From assembly GCA_022867625.1 (NCBI GenBank), contig JALIFM010000007.1, positions 92,803 to 156,802 on the forward strand: a stretch of 64,000 nt of DNA. Direction: 5' to 3'. This document shows positions 44,506 through 54,270 of this stretch, piece after piece (the stretch's first letter is position 1; every line of letters starts with the position of its first letter). This stretch comes from Lachnospiraceae bacterium NSJ-143. Lineage in GTDB: Bacteria > Bacillota > Clostridia > Lachnospirales > Anaerotignaceae. Under the pieces are notes generated by a model that did no database searches, had not been told where the DNA came from, and worked only from the letters and a program-made list of their open reading frames with translations. A program made the translations under genes and the position numbers.

Positions 44506-45213
44506 TTAGGCTTCTGTCAGTTCACTGTCCTCAGCGACTTCTTCCATAAGGCGCATACCCGCTGTACTTGTAACAGGCAGTGAAAACATTATGGATTGTG
44601 CCTTGCTTTTAAGCCCTGCTTTATCCATTATTGCTTTCATTATTCTGTTTTTCATGCCGCTTTTGACTACAATAAAAACCATTTCTTTTTCATTAACAAG
44701 TGAGACACCAAGAAATTTTTCGGCCTTTTCCATTCCAGTGCCTTTGGCATGTATTACCGTTCCTCCTCCGGCATTTTCCTCTCTTGCAGCATCCATTATA
44801 ATATCAGTATATCCCTGATTAGCGATAACAACCAGAAGCTCATACTTTGTATCCTTCAACGAACTTTCCTCCCCTTTCTCAAAATTCTGATTTTCAGTCA
44901 GAAAGAATAAAGGCTTTTTTCCGCCAATACTGCTTATAGGAATTATAAATGCAATTCCGGTTCCCGGAACATCAATCTTAAGCTTATTCTGAAGGCTGGT
45001 TTTAATTGCCTTCCAAACAGTACCTGTCACCACTGAAATAATTATAATCTTTTCGGTCTTTTCAAGCCCCAGATAGTCCAGAGTCTCGCTTACCGCTGTA
45101 CCCAAACCAACAGCACTCAATGTTACATCTGCACCATAGCTGCTGTATAAAGAAACAAATTTCTTTGCAGTGTTTCTTTCTGTAATTGTAACCATCATAT
45201 ACAGTTCACTCAT
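44506..45213 (-). CDS. Tandem P-II-like signalling protein
   Basis: Two GlnB-like ferredoxin folds in one 235-residue chain. Domain 1 (about residues 1-105) begins ELYMMVTITERNTAKKF. Domain 2 (about 120-225) begins ELLVVIANQGYTDIIMDAA and has GGGTVIHAKGTG, the P-II-like T-loop base. P-II proteins sense nucleotides and 2-oxoglutarate and often control a membrane transporter. I start at MSELYMM with GGAAGGGAG upstream. It lies 25 bases after the DUF1538 gene, so the pair looks like sensor plus transporter. Confidence 0.82.
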   Translation of the reverse strand: MSELYMMVTITERNTAKKFVSLYSSYGADVTLSAVGLGTAVSETLDYLGLEKTEKIIIISVVTGTVWKAIKTSLQNKLKIDVPGTGIAFIIPISSIGGKKPLFFLTENQNFEKGEESSLKDTKYELLVVIANQGYTDIIMDAAREENAGGGTVIHAKGTGMEKAEKFLGVSLVNEKEMVFIVVKSGMKNRIMKAIMDKAGLKSKAQSIMFSLPVTSTAGMRLMEEVAEDSELTEA

Positions 45214-45238
45214 TGTCTGCTCCCTTCCGCTGCATAAT

Positions 45239-46777
45239 TTAAAGCTCAATTATTGCATCATCATCAAGCATGTCAAACGCACGCACAGGCTCCGGTATAA
45301 GCTGTTCCTTTGGAGCGCGTCTTTTGCGAAGCTGATAAACCATTCCAAGTATCTGTATTGTTATAAGCGGAGTCATAGCAACCATAGCGACAACTCCAAA
45401 AGCATCGGTAACTATATTGCCGCCTACCGCAATACACGCGCCCTGCGCAAACGGCAGAAGAAATGTGGCTGTCATAGGGCCGGAGGCTACTCCTCCTGAG
45501 TCAAAAGCTATCGCAGTAAAAATTTTAGGAACAAAAAACGATAGTCCCAGCGCAATCGCGTATCCCGGTATTATAAACCACAGTATTGAAACCCCTGTAA
45601 GTACCCTGAGCATGGCTATGCCTATTGAAACAGCCACTCCTATAGAAAGGCTCATTCCCATGGCGCTTGCCGGTATAGCGCCGTCTGTTATTTCCTCAAC
45701 CTGTTTATTCAAAACATATACAGCCGGCTCTGCTTTTACTATAAAGAAGCCTATAAGCATACCGACAGGAACAATAACCCATCTGTAATCCAGGGTTGCC
45801 ATTACCTGACCTAAAAAATTACCAGCCGGTATAAACCCGACATTTGCCCCTGTCAGGAACAGTACAAGGCCTATATATGTATATATAAGTCCAACAATTA
45901 TTTTTCTGAGATTTCTTTTTGAGAGCTTAAGGACCGATATTTGAAATATACCGAAAAACAGTATTATTGGAAAGAGTGATACAGCTATCTCTTTAAAATA
46001 AGTAGGAAGACCAACACGGAACAAATCCCACAGTTCAACAGAATTGCTTATATCCGGCAGCACAGGCGGGGCATATGCGCTCTCGCTTGGATTATAAATC
46101 ATGCCAAGTATCAATACAGCAAGTATTGGACCAATAGAGCAGAGTGCTACAAGTCCAAAACTGTCGTCAGACGCATGTCTGTCATTACGCACGGCGGATA
46201 TACCAATGCCAAGGGCCATAATAAACGGCACTGTCATTGGGCCTGTAGTTACGCCGCCCGAATCAAAAGCTACCGCCAGAAAACTTGACGGAACAAAAAA
46301 TGTGAGTCCGAATACAAAAATATAAAATATAATCAGCATATGTCCAAGTGCTATGCTGAAAAGCATACGCAAAAGGGCAACCACAAGAAAAACACCTACG
46401 CCAACTGCAACCGATAATATAAGCGTCATATTAGGTATAGAAGGCACCTGCTGGGCCAACACCTGTAAATCAGGTTCAGAAATAGTAATAATAAAGCCGA
46501 GTATAAAACCAAGTATAATTATAACAAAAAGACTTTTGCTTTTGGTTATTGCAGTACCAACACGCTCCCCCATAGGTGTCATGCTTATCTCAGCACCAAG
46601 CGTAAAAAACATAGTTCCCACAACAATCATCGCCGCGCCCATAAGGAAACACAGCAGAATACTCGTTGAAATCGGCGCTATAGTAAAACTGAGAACCATT
46701 ACTATGCCAATTACAGGAAGAACGGAATTGAGGGCTTCCAAAAGCTTTTCTTTTAATTTAAGCCAAGAATTTTTCAA
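45239..46777 (-). CDS. Duplicated DUF1538 membrane protein
   Basis: 512-residue polytopic protein with about twelve hydrophobic segments in two homologous halves. Each half carries the signature AFDSGGV(T/A)(T/S)GPMT: once near residue 175 and again near 435. Each half is also preceded by a segment ending with an acidic motif (ISEPDLQVL, KAEPAVYVL). The start is TTG with GAGG eight bases before. The Asp-Ser-Gly-Gly loops resemble re-entrant ion-binding loops. It is followed by the tandem P-II gene. Substrate unknown. Confidence 0.85.
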   Translation of the reverse strand: MKNSWLKLKEKLLEALNSVLPVIGIVMVLSFTIAPISTSILLCFLMGAAMIVVGTMFFTLGAEISMTPMGERVGTAITKSKSLFVIIILGFILGFIITISEPDLQVLAQQVPSIPNMTLILSVAVGVGVFLVVALLRMLFSIALGHMLIIFYIFVFGLTFFVPSSFLAVAFDSGGVTTGPMTVPFIMALGIGISAVRNDRHASDDSFGLVALCSIGPILAVLILGMIYNPSESAYAPPVLPDISNSVELWDLFRVGLPTYFKEIAVSLFPIILFFGIFQISVLKLSKRNLRKIIVGLIYTYIGLVLFLTGANVGFIPAGNFLGQVMATLDYRWVIVPVGMLIGFFIVKAEPAVYVLNKQVEEITDGAIPASAMGMSLSIGVAVSIGIAMLRVLTGVSILWFIIPGYAIALGLSFFVPKIFTAIAFDSGGVASGPMTATFLLPFAQGACIAVGGNIVTDAFGVVAMVAMTPLITIQILGMVYQLRKRRAPKEQLIPEPVRAFDMLDDDAIIEL

Positions 46778-46948
46778 TGTATAAACCTCAGTCCTTTCAA
46801 TTATAAATTTATAAAATGTTTAACGGCAAAAGTTTTAAAACCGCATAAAATAAACTCTATTCAATATTGAGATTTTACCGTTAACTTTGACCAGAAGCAT
46901 ATCGCAGTTCGGCAAAAGGCCGTATTATGCTTGCTAAATCCGTTTTTT

Positions 46949-46957
46949 ATTATAACA
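46949..46957 (-). promoter_or_regulatory. Extended -10 promoter of the DUF1538/P-II operon
   Basis: Minus strand TGTTATAAT (extended -10). The leader to the TTG start is about 170 bases long and contains a small CGGC/GCCG hairpin and TTAACGGTAAAA-like repeats, so regulation in the leader is possible. Confidence 0.5.
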
Positions 46958-47009
46958 TAAAAACAAGTATACTGAAACCTTACATGGCTTTTATTAGGAA
47001 AAATTAATG

Positions 47010-47068
47010 TTGACTAATAGCTTTTAACTGTGCATAATATTTCAACTCAATTAATATTATGCACAGTT
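47010..47068 (+). promoter_or_regulatory. Plus-strand promoter fused to a 16-base perfect palindrome
   Basis: TTGACT (47010-47015), 17 bases, CATAAT (47033-47038). The -10 lies in the left arm of a perfect inverted repeat AACTGTGCATAATATT / AATATTATGCACAGTT (47026-47041, 47053-47068) followed by TTTTTAATTT. No plus-strand gene follows. It may be a terminator for a short antisense or non-coding transcript, or an operator. Confidence 0.45.
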
Positions 47069-47094
47069 TTTAATTTAAATCTCAGGTTATCTGT

Positions 47095-47634
47095 TTACAA
47101 GGCCGTTCCCCTTTTAGGAATAAAAAGCTTTGACATATCCACTCCCTCATGCTCAAGGAGTTTTACTTTAATATCAATGCCACCGGCGTATCCTGTAAGG
47201 CTTCCGCCGGTACCTACAACACGGTGGCAAGGTATAATTATAGAAACAGGATTGTGGCCAACTGCTCCTCCAACCGCCTGACCTGACATATTATTCAGAC
47301 CTCTTTTTGCTGCTATCTTCTCTGCTATCTCCCCATAAGTAATTATCTTTCCGTACGGTATATCACATAGCATATTCCAAACTTCCTGCCTGAAACTGCT
47401 GCCCATAGGCCTGAGCGGCAGTTCCGCTGCCTCTGGCCTTTCGCCGTTAAAATACCTGTCCAGCCAGTTTCTTGCACTGTCAAACACAGGAAGGTCATCT
47501 TTTTTAACCATGTTTTCCGGTATGCTTTCTCCAAAATATTTTTGGCCGTCAATCCAAAGCCCTACAATATTTTTTCCATCGCTTGCAATAGTCAGCATTC
47601 CTACCGGAGATGAATATTTTGTTGAACAGTACAT
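47095..47634 (-). CDS. ogt: Methylated-DNA--protein-cysteine methyltransferase
   Basis: Suicide repair protein that removes alkyl groups from O6 of guanine. The active site is IIIPCHRVVGTGGSLTGYAGG. The DNA-binding helix region FRQEVWNMLCDIPYGKIITYGEIA and AVGGAVGHNP are present. The N-terminal half is the short RNase H-like Ogt domain. At 179 residues it is slightly longer than most. Single gene in its context. Confidence 0.95.
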   Translation of the reverse strand: MYCSTKYSSPVGMLTIASDGKNIVGLWIDGQKYFGESIPENMVKKDDLPVFDSARNWLDRYFNGERPEAAELPLRPMGSSFRQEVWNMLCDIPYGKIITYGEIAEKIAAKRGLNNMSGQAVGGAVGHNPVSIIIPCHRVVGTGGSLTGYAGGIDIKVKLLEHEGVDMSKLFIPKRGTAL

Positions 47635-47775
47635 AAGGATACCCCCTATAAATTTTATGATTTCATTCAGCCATATATCTATTAAAATATTATAGCATGC
47701 TTTTTATAAAAGTTCTTTAGATTAATAATATAAAACAGCTTAAAAGCTTCTTGCAGATAATATTCTTTACAGCAT

Positions 47776-47803
47776 AAAAAAGAGCAGGCCTATAAGCCCG
47801 CCC
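47776..47803 (-). terminator. Terminator of the large SLH surface protein gene
   Basis: Minus-strand stem GGGCGGGC / GCCTGCTC (two G-T wobbles) followed by TTTTTT, about 50 bases after the stop at 47854. Confidence 0.8.
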
Positions 47804-47853
47804 TTTTGATTATATCAAACTTAAAACAACTTATTTTTGTAATGCTAAAAATA

Positions 47854-50800
47854 TTATTTTATCATATTTTTTAATATTACCGATACTTGAGCTCTGGTAG
47901 CATTTCCCTTTGGGTCAATCTTTCCGTCTCCACTGCCATTCATAATTCCATTTTCAACAGCCCAGTCTACTGCATTGACAGCATAGTCAGATATTTGTTC
48001 TTTATCTGAAAATCCATTTAAATTGTTTATTGAGCTTACCGGACTTCCTTTATACTGGGCATAACGATAAAGAATAGCCGCCATCTGTTCACGTGTTACA
48101 GCAGCATTTGGCATAAACACCCCATTTTCATAACCAACTGCAATACCATTTTCATTGGCCCAAAGTACAGCAGTATAATAATAATCATCACCTGTTATAT
48201 CAGCAAATATATTATCTTCATTCGCTTCCGGCTTTCCCTCAAGCCTCCACAAAACAGTTACTATCATCGCACGGCTTACATCTTCATAAGGCGAAAAATA
48301 CGCTTCAGATGTTCCAAACATCAGACCATTTTCGTATACAAACTTAACGCCTTCACAGAACCAGTCCGTTTGACTTATATCGATAAAGCCTTTCCATTCA
48401 AGTTTATCCTTTGTGTCTGTCTTTTTCTGCTCTTCCTGTTTGTTTTGTTTCTGTTCTTCCTTGTCTGGTTTTTCAGTGGCCTTTTTAAACACAGCCTCAA
48501 TAGAGCCATTTACTACAATGTTTTTGAAAGTATATGAATCCAAAATTCCCAGACTTTTTCCATTTACAATAATATCAGATATTTCATAGCCTTTATAAGG
48601 CTCTATTATAAATGTTCTGCTGCTGTTTTTGGAAACAAATACTTTTCCCTTAGGGCTGATTGTACCGCCTGCGCCTGCCATGGCGTCAATTAAAAAACCA
48701 TCTTCCTGTGATGAGTCTTCCCCTGAGCCATTCTGCCCGTTATCAACCATTTCATCTTTGTAAACAAGTGTGTAAACGGAAAATAAACTGCTTGAAACCG
48801 TTACAGTACTGTCATCATTATCCTCATCGTTCAGTACTTTAATTGAAGTACTTTCCCCAGCCCCATGGATATTTACGGCTGACCATTCCCTTTTATATCC
48901 CTTTTCAGGCTGATTGTCAGAAACATCAAATACAAGAGTGACAGGTTTTGTCAGCTCATTTATAGTCTGAATATTTTTATCACCTGACTTACTGATAACA
49001 TGCTTTTGAATAGATATATCAAACTGACTGCCTGCTTTGCTACGTTTATCCAACACACTGTTTAAAGCTTCCTGCTGTTCTTTTGTCAATTCTTCAGCCT
49101 CATCAACCCTCATCTTAAGCACGTATTTTGAAATATCTCCTGATTTTAGTTTTTCAGCCTCATCATAAGTCATTGACTGAAGCATCATATGAGCATCAGG
49201 TATATTGGCGGCAGTTTCGTTTTTAGTATTTACTTCAACATTTAACTCAATTTCTTCAAGTTTCAGCAAAGCTTTATTTAACTCTGATACGCCTTCCTTG
49301 GATATCTGTCCCTTTCCCTCATCTGGAAGCGCCTCATAATCAAGCTTTATATCCAGAATACTCTTTTTATCCTCCTCTGTAGGCTTATCAGCAATATCCG
49401 GCAGATTATCAATTCCATTATTGACATCTTCGGCAGCCATATATTCAAAATTAAATATAACATCACAGTCTGACTCTACATTGCCCAGCGTAAATACGTT
49501 GTCTATAAGGTTTTCTGTTTTGTCCTGTCCATCAACTGTTACTAACGCCACCTTGTAGCCCGGGTATCTTGTAACCTCAAACACCGCGATACTGCCTTCC
49601 TCTACCGTTACCGACTCCGGCTTTACTTCTCCTCCATTGCCTGTTACAACAGCATTGATTGTATATGTCTCTGGTATGTTTTCAGCTTCAAAATTGAATA
49701 CAACATCACATTCTGATTCCACATTATTCAACGTAAATACGTTGTCTATAAGGTTTTCTGTTTTGTCCTGTCCATTAACTGTTACTGATGACACCTTGTA
49801 GCCCGGGTATCTTGTAACCTCAAACACTGCGGCACTGCCTTCCTCTACCGTTACCGACTCCGGCTTTACTTCTCCTCCATTGCCTGTTACAACAGCATTG
49901 ACTGTATATGTCTCTGGTATGTTTTCAGCTTCAAAATTGAATACAACATCACAGTCTGACTCCACATTATTCAACGTAAATACATTGTCTATAAGGTTTT
50001 CTGTTTTGTCCTGTCCATTAACTGTTACTGACGCCACCTTGTAGCCCGGGTATACAGTAACCTCAAACACCGCGTCACTGCCTTCCTCTACCTCAACCGA
50101 CTCCGGCTTTACTTCCCCTCCATTACCTGTTACAACAGCGTTGACTGTGAATGTCTCTGGTATATTCAATACCCATCTGTCCCATACATCGCTGCTGTTT
50201 TCTTTTTTCAAAATCAGACCTTCCCCTGAATAGGTGAAAATCCCTGTAGATGAAGGGCTTGTAAAGGCAGGCACATCACCAGCCTGCGCCGTTCCGGAAG
50301 AAGTCTCAAGACTTATGTTTCCTGTAAAACTGCCGCTTACATTGATATTTTTGCCTGCTGGCAGGGCAATTACGCCTTCCCCTGACAAATCTGTTAACCC
50401 TTGGTCATGTGCCAGAATCAACTTTCCGTTCTGCGATATATCGACGCTCTTTGCGTATATAAGCTGGTTTCCAGTACTGTCAAGGCCTTCAAGAACTGCT
50501 TTGTCATAAATTGATATACTGCCGATTCCAACTCCGGAATCAAACAGAAAGTAATTTACTTTGGCATATGTATCGTTTGTACCGTCTCCAACCTTTATGT
50601 CAAATTTATTTGACACACTTCCCTTTGGGTTACTGATATACCCTATTGTAGTGTTTCCCAGTAATATAAGCTCGGCATTTTCCATTGCGCAGTTGTCCGT
50701 ACCAGCGGTAAGTGGATTCGACATGTAAAACTTGCCTGCAAATTCAAAATCCTCCAGAATAAGGCGTGCTGTCCCGTTAACTTTCAAAAACGCAGTGTCT

Positions 50801-52770
50801 GCTATTGTTTGGCCTGTGCCATAAAGCGCGGTTTTAACAGTGCAGTTTTTAAGCTTGGTATTTACATCGCCTTTTATTTTGATATCTATATTTTTTGGCG
50901 TAGCACTGGCGCCTGAATCAGTAAATGTGGCGCCATGTACCTCAGAGATTACAAGTCCGTCAGCCTCGGTTGAAATATTTCCTTCTACAGTGCCTTTAGC
51001 CGCGTAAAATGCGTAAAACCCTCCGGATATTCGCACTGTATTTGAAGAACCCGCATCTATATTCTTAAGCGACATACCGATATTACCGCCTATTGTTGAA
51101 GCATTAGTTTTATCAATATTTTCAGTTAGCGCCGATATTCTTCCTGCTCCAAAAAAATCCACTTTCTTAGACGAAGCAGTCTCAACTGTATATCCGTCAA
51201 CAACTATATTTACGTCTCTGTCAACGGAATAGTCAGCATAATTTCCGCTGGCATATCCTCCGCCGTATACAGAGCTGGACAAGTTATATGTATGCTTTAA
51301 ATTATTAATATTTAATTCTACACTGCCAACGCCAGCATGAGCGCGTTTGCCTTCAATTGAATACTTTTCAGGAGAACCTGAAGATGTTTCAACATATCCG
51401 CCGCCAATCACCCATGTATTGATAGTTCCGCTCAAATTTGTTATACAGTCACCTTCTACATTGGCCTCCACAATGCAGTTGATTTTTTCTCCTCCAAAAT
51501 AGACATGACCTCCTCCTGTAATAGGCGCGCCTGTGCCAGTAGCTGTAATTGTTCCCTTAAGGTTAAGCTTCACATCGCCTTTTACATTGGCCTCAGCATA
51601 TACAGTGTTTGCTGGTGGATTATATACAAAACAGTTTGCAAAACCTCCGCCAGTTACAGAATATACAGAGCTGTTTTCTTCTGCATTTACATAAACATCT
51701 CCATATACATTTGCTTTTGATACAATCCCTTTATCCGCTTCGCCCGGGTCAGGTTCCGCACAGCCTCCTCCAATAACAATACCAGTTACAACAGCGTCAT
51801 TCATAATATTAATTGTTGTATTTTGGGTTACATCCGCTGTTGCGTTATAGCCATATCCGCCGCCGTAAACCGAATTTACTGTGCCTCCGATATTGACTTT
51901 TGTGCTGCCGTTTAATGAACCATTATAACCGCCGCCATATATATTTAAATTTTTACCAGTGTTTGTTCCATAAAAAGTGATTACAGGGTTTCCGTCCGTA
52001 TCTATACTGTCGGCGCCGCCGAATATATTTGCCATTCTATAATTTCCAGTATAAAACTCAATATCACTGCTTATTGACAAATCAGCACCGTTACAGAAAA
52101 TCGAATTTTCAGACTGAACATATTCTGAATCATACAGTATAATTTTGCGTTTTGTTCCCTGCTCACTGGACTGTATAGTCAGTGAGGTCACTCTCTTTGG
52201 TATTGAAATTCCACCCAAATCCGAAATGTCACTTGTAAGCTCAATCACAATATCTCCAGTTAAATTGTTGTCTTTAAGCAAACCCGCTATATTGCTGTAA
52301 GCCTCCCCAGTGCCCACTGCTATTGTGCTGCTGTTACTGCTGACTTTTGACAAACGAGAGTTATTATAAACCTGCTTATTTTCTATTATCTGCTCATTAT
52401 CGAAATTTCCAGTCAAGTCATCATCATTAACCGTGGTATACTTTGGGCAACTCTCCAAATGTATTTCAGCTTCACATTCGTTATCTTCTGTACAATTATT
52501 ATTGCTGTCTTCTTTATTATCCTCAAAATATGGACAGCCTTCCAGATGTATATCGGCTTCGCAGCCATTATCCTGTGTACACTCATTCACACTATCTTTT
52601 TTATCAATTTCATAATACGGGCAGTCCTCCAAATGTGTAACTGCCTCACACATTTCGCTCTGTGCGCACCTTATTTCATTCTCAGTGCTTTCGTCTGCCA
52701 ACAGTACCGCAGGCTGCACAGCAAATAAGATACAAATAATCATCACAACACAAGTCAGCTTTCTTTTCAT
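47854..52770 (-). CDS. Very large secreted SLH-anchored surface protein with Cys-rich N-terminal repeats
   Basis: 1638 residues with signal peptide (MKRKLTCVVMIICILFAVQPA). Three Cys-rich repeats follow (about residues 35-135), each C-x5-C-E-A-x2-H-L-x2-C-P. Then comes a roughly 700-residue Gly/Asn-rich region with recurring GGGY and GGG motifs, suggestive of a beta-solenoid. Three nearly identical 81-residue Ig-like repeats (begin NIPETYTVNAVVTGNGGEV) are followed by a helical linker, a fourth divergent repeat and a Lys/Glu/Gln stretch. Three C-terminal SLH domains bind pyruvylated wall polymer. I start at MKRKL, preceded by GGGG. Adhesin or surface-layer role inferred. Confidence 0.88.
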   Translation of the reverse strand: MKRKLTCVVMIICILFAVQPAVLLADESTENEIRCAQSEMCEAVTHLEDCPYYEIDKKDSVNECTQDNGCEADIHLEGCPYFEDNKEDSNNNCTEDNECEAEIHLESCPKYTTVNDDDLTGNFDNEQIIENKQVYNNSRLSKVSSNSSTIAVGTGEAYSNIAGLLKDNNLTGDIVIELTSDISDLGGISIPKRVTSLTIQSSEQGTKRKIILYDSEYVQSENSIFCNGADLSISSDIEFYTGNYRMANIFGGADSIDTDGNPVITFYGTNTGKNLNIYGGGYNGSLNGSTKVNIGGTVNSVYGGGYGYNATADVTQNTTINIMNDAVVTGIVIGGGCAEPDPGEADKGIVSKANVYGDVYVNAEENSSVYSVTGGGFANCFVYNPPANTVYAEANVKGDVKLNLKGTITATGTGAPITGGGHVYFGGEKINCIVEANVEGDCITNLSGTINTWVIGGGYVETSSGSPEKYSIEGKRAHAGVGSVELNINNLKHTYNLSSSVYGGGYASGNYADYSVDRDVNIVVDGYTVETASSKKVDFFGAGRISALTENIDKTNASTIGGNIGMSLKNIDAGSSNTVRISGGFYAFYAAKGTVEGNISTEADGLVISEVHGATFTDSGASATPKNIDIKIKGDVNTKLKNCTVKTALYGTGQTIADTAFLKVNGTARLILEDFEFAGKFYMSNPLTAGTDNCAMENAELILLGNTTIGYISNPKGSVSNKFDIKVGDGTNDTYAKVNYFLFDSGVGIGSISIYDKAVLEGLDSTGNQLIYAKSVDISQNGKLILAHDQGLTDLSGEGVIALPAGKNINVSGSFTGNISLETSSGTAQAGDVPAFTSPSSTGIFTYSGEGLILKKENSSDVWDRWVLNIPETFTVNAVVTGNGGEVKPESVEVEEGSDAVFEVTVYPGYKVASVTVNGQDKTENLIDNVFTLNNVESDCDVVFNFEAENIPETYTVNAVVTGNGGEVKPESVTVEEGSAAVFEVTRYPGYKVSSVTVNGQDKTENLIDNVFTLNNVESECDVVFNFEAENIPETYTINAVVTGNGGEVKPESVTVEEGSIAVFEVTRYPGYKVALVTVDGQDKTENLIDNVFTLGNVESDCDVIFNFEYMAAEDVNNGIDNLPDIADKPTEEDKKSILDIKLDYEALPDEGKGQISKEGVSELNKALLKLEEIELNVEVNTKNETAANIPDAHMMLQSMTYDEAEKLKSGDISKYVLKMRVDEAEELTKEQQEALNSVLDKRSKAGSQFDISIQKHVISKSGDKNIQTINELTKPVTLVFDVSDNQPEKGYKREWSAVNIHGAGESTSIKVLNDEDNDDSTVTVSSSLFSVYTLVYKDEMVDNGQNGSGEDSSQEDGFLIDAMAGAGGTISPKGKVFVSKNSSRTFIIEPYKGYEISDIIVNGKSLGILDSYTFKNIVVNGSIEAVFKKATEKPDKEEQKQNKQEEQKKTDTKDKLEWKGFIDISQTDWFCEGVKFVYENGLMFGTSEAYFSPYEDVSRAMIVTVLWRLEGKPEANEDNIFADITGDDYYYTAVLWANENGIAVGYENGVFMPNAAVTREQMAAILYRYAQYKGSPVSSINNLNGFSDKEQISDYAVNAVDWAVENGIMNGSGDGKIDPKGNATRAQVSVILKNMIK
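49436..50165 (-). repeat. Three tandem 243-base repeats inside the SLH protein gene
   Basis: Period of 243 bases (81 codons). Copies differ at few positions, for example the codons of NAVVTGNGGEVKPES are nearly unchanged. The high nucleotide identity suggests recent duplication or gene conversion and a site for length variation. Confidence 0.85.
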
Positions 52771-53027
52771 TCCCCAATCCCCCATTATTAAATACTCAAC
52801 TGTGTTTTATAACTAGTCCATATTTTACAATAATATTAAAGACGCTGAAAAAACAAACAAAACCATTTTATCACGACCCTATTAAAGTAATTAATTATAT
52901 TAATATTAACACATATATGCAAAAAAATAAAGCCTCCGGTTATAAATTCATAAATCGAAGTATTATTTTCCAATTTTTAACACTAAGCACCATTTTTTAT
53001 ACTTGCCATATTAATTGCAGAAAACAA
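52771..53027. other. AT-rich upstream region of the SLH surface protein gene
   Basis: Very AT-rich. A minus-strand TATAAA near 52812 is a possible -10 without a good -35 at the usual distance. No reading frame or operator-like repeat was seen. Confidence 0.4.
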
Positions 53028-53061
53028 AAGCCGCCTCCGTATAAATATGCGAAAGCAGCTT
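53028..53061 (-). terminator. Terminator of the threonine aldolase gene
   Basis: Minus-strand 12-pair stem AAGCTGCTTTCG / CGGAGGCGGCTT (several G-T wobbles) followed by TTGTTTTC. Confidence 0.7.
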
Positions 53062-53094
53062 CTGAATTATTATTTATGCTAAAGTTTTTATATT

Positions 53095-54129
53095 TTACAG
53101 TGCCATTATATCATTTACAAGCTCGTCTATTTCCTCATCGGTTGTAGCCCAGCTTGTACAGAAACGGACATTACTATGTGTTTCGTCTACCCTTGACTCA
53201 TACTCATAATAATACTTCTTTCCGAGCTTTTCCAAATCGGTATCTTTCATTATCACAAACTGCTGGTTTGTAGGGCTGTCACTTGCAAGCGGTATTCCCT
53301 TTTCCACAAAAGCCTTCTTTATCCTCAGCGCCAGTTCAACAGCCTTCTTACCTATTTCAAAATAAAGACCGTCCTTAAACATTTCATTAAACTGTATGCC
53401 AAGAAGCCAGCCCTTTGCAAGCATAGCGCCTTTTTGTTTCATATAATGTCTGAAACATGTTTTAAGCTCCGTGTTTGTTATCACAACCGCTTCACCAAAA
53501 AACAGCCCGCATTTTGTTCCGCCAATAAAAAATACATCAGACAAAGAAGCTATATCCTGTATTGTTACATCATTGTTTTCTCCAGCCAGACCATAGCTCA
53601 GCCTTGCCCCGTCTACAAAAAGGTATAAGCCATGTCTGTGGCAGGTTTCACTTATATCTGTCAATTCCTTTTTTGAATAAAGTGTTCCAAGCTCAGTTGG
53701 AAACGATATGTATACAAGCTTTGGTTCAGTAATATGCTCCTGCACAACGCTTGATTCATAGTCCGATGCAATTTTTTCTATTTCAGATGCTTTTATCTTT
53801 CCGTCCTCACCCGGGGCAGTTAATATCTTAAAACCGCAGTTTTCAACAGCGCCTGTCTCATGCTCATTAATATGTCCAGACTTAACACAAACAGCCCCCT
53901 GATATGACCTTAAAGCAGCAGCAATAACCAGCAGGTTAGTCTGAGTGCCACCTACTACAAAATGTACATCTGCTGTTTGTGCGCCGCAGGCTGCTTTAAT
54001 ATTTTCAGCGGCCTCCATACAGTGGCTGTCAAGACCGTACCCGGGATTAGCCTCGGTGTTGAACCTTGTAACAGCATCTAAAACCCTTTCATGAGCGCCA
54101 AAGCAGTAATCATTGTTGAGCCTTATCAT
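53095..54129 (-). CDS. ltaE: Low-specificity L-threonine aldolase
   Basis: Fold-type I PLP enzyme that cleaves L-threonine or L-allo-threonine to glycine and acetaldehyde. The PLP lysine lies in FFIGGTKCGLFFGEAVV. Other family motifs are FVVGGTQTNLLVIAAALR, SGHINEHETGAVE and LFVDGARLSYGL. 344 residues fits. Single gene between terminators. Confidence 0.93.
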   Translation of the reverse strand: MIRLNNDYCFGAHERVLDAVTRFNTEANPGYGLDSHCMEAAENIKAACGAQTADVHFVVGGTQTNLLVIAAALRSYQGAVCVKSGHINEHETGAVENCGFKILTAPGEDGKIKASEIEKIASDYESSVVQEHITEPKLVYISFPTELGTLYSKKELTDISETCHRHGLYLFVDGARLSYGLAGENNDVTIQDIASLSDVFFIGGTKCGLFFGEAVVITNTELKTCFRHYMKQKGAMLAKGWLLGIQFNEMFKDGLYFEIGKKAVELALRIKKAFVEKGIPLASDSPTNQQFVIMKDTDLEKLGKKYYYEYESRVDETHSNVRFCTSWATTDEEIDELVNDIMAL

Positions 54130-54270
54130 TAAAATCTCTCCTTTAGGTGTATTATATTAGCTACCATAAATTATATCCAGCCTCTTTGTGCGAGACCTCT
54201 GTATAAATCATATAATGTAAAAATAGCTTAGTCAACTAAAACTGTAATTGCAGTTGCGCAATTATCAGAA

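Noticed and set aside
49436-50165. Tandem repeats as a CRISPR array
   Set aside because: Repeat units are 243 bases, in frame and coding, with no spacer structure; no CRISPR-like short repeats occur in the window.
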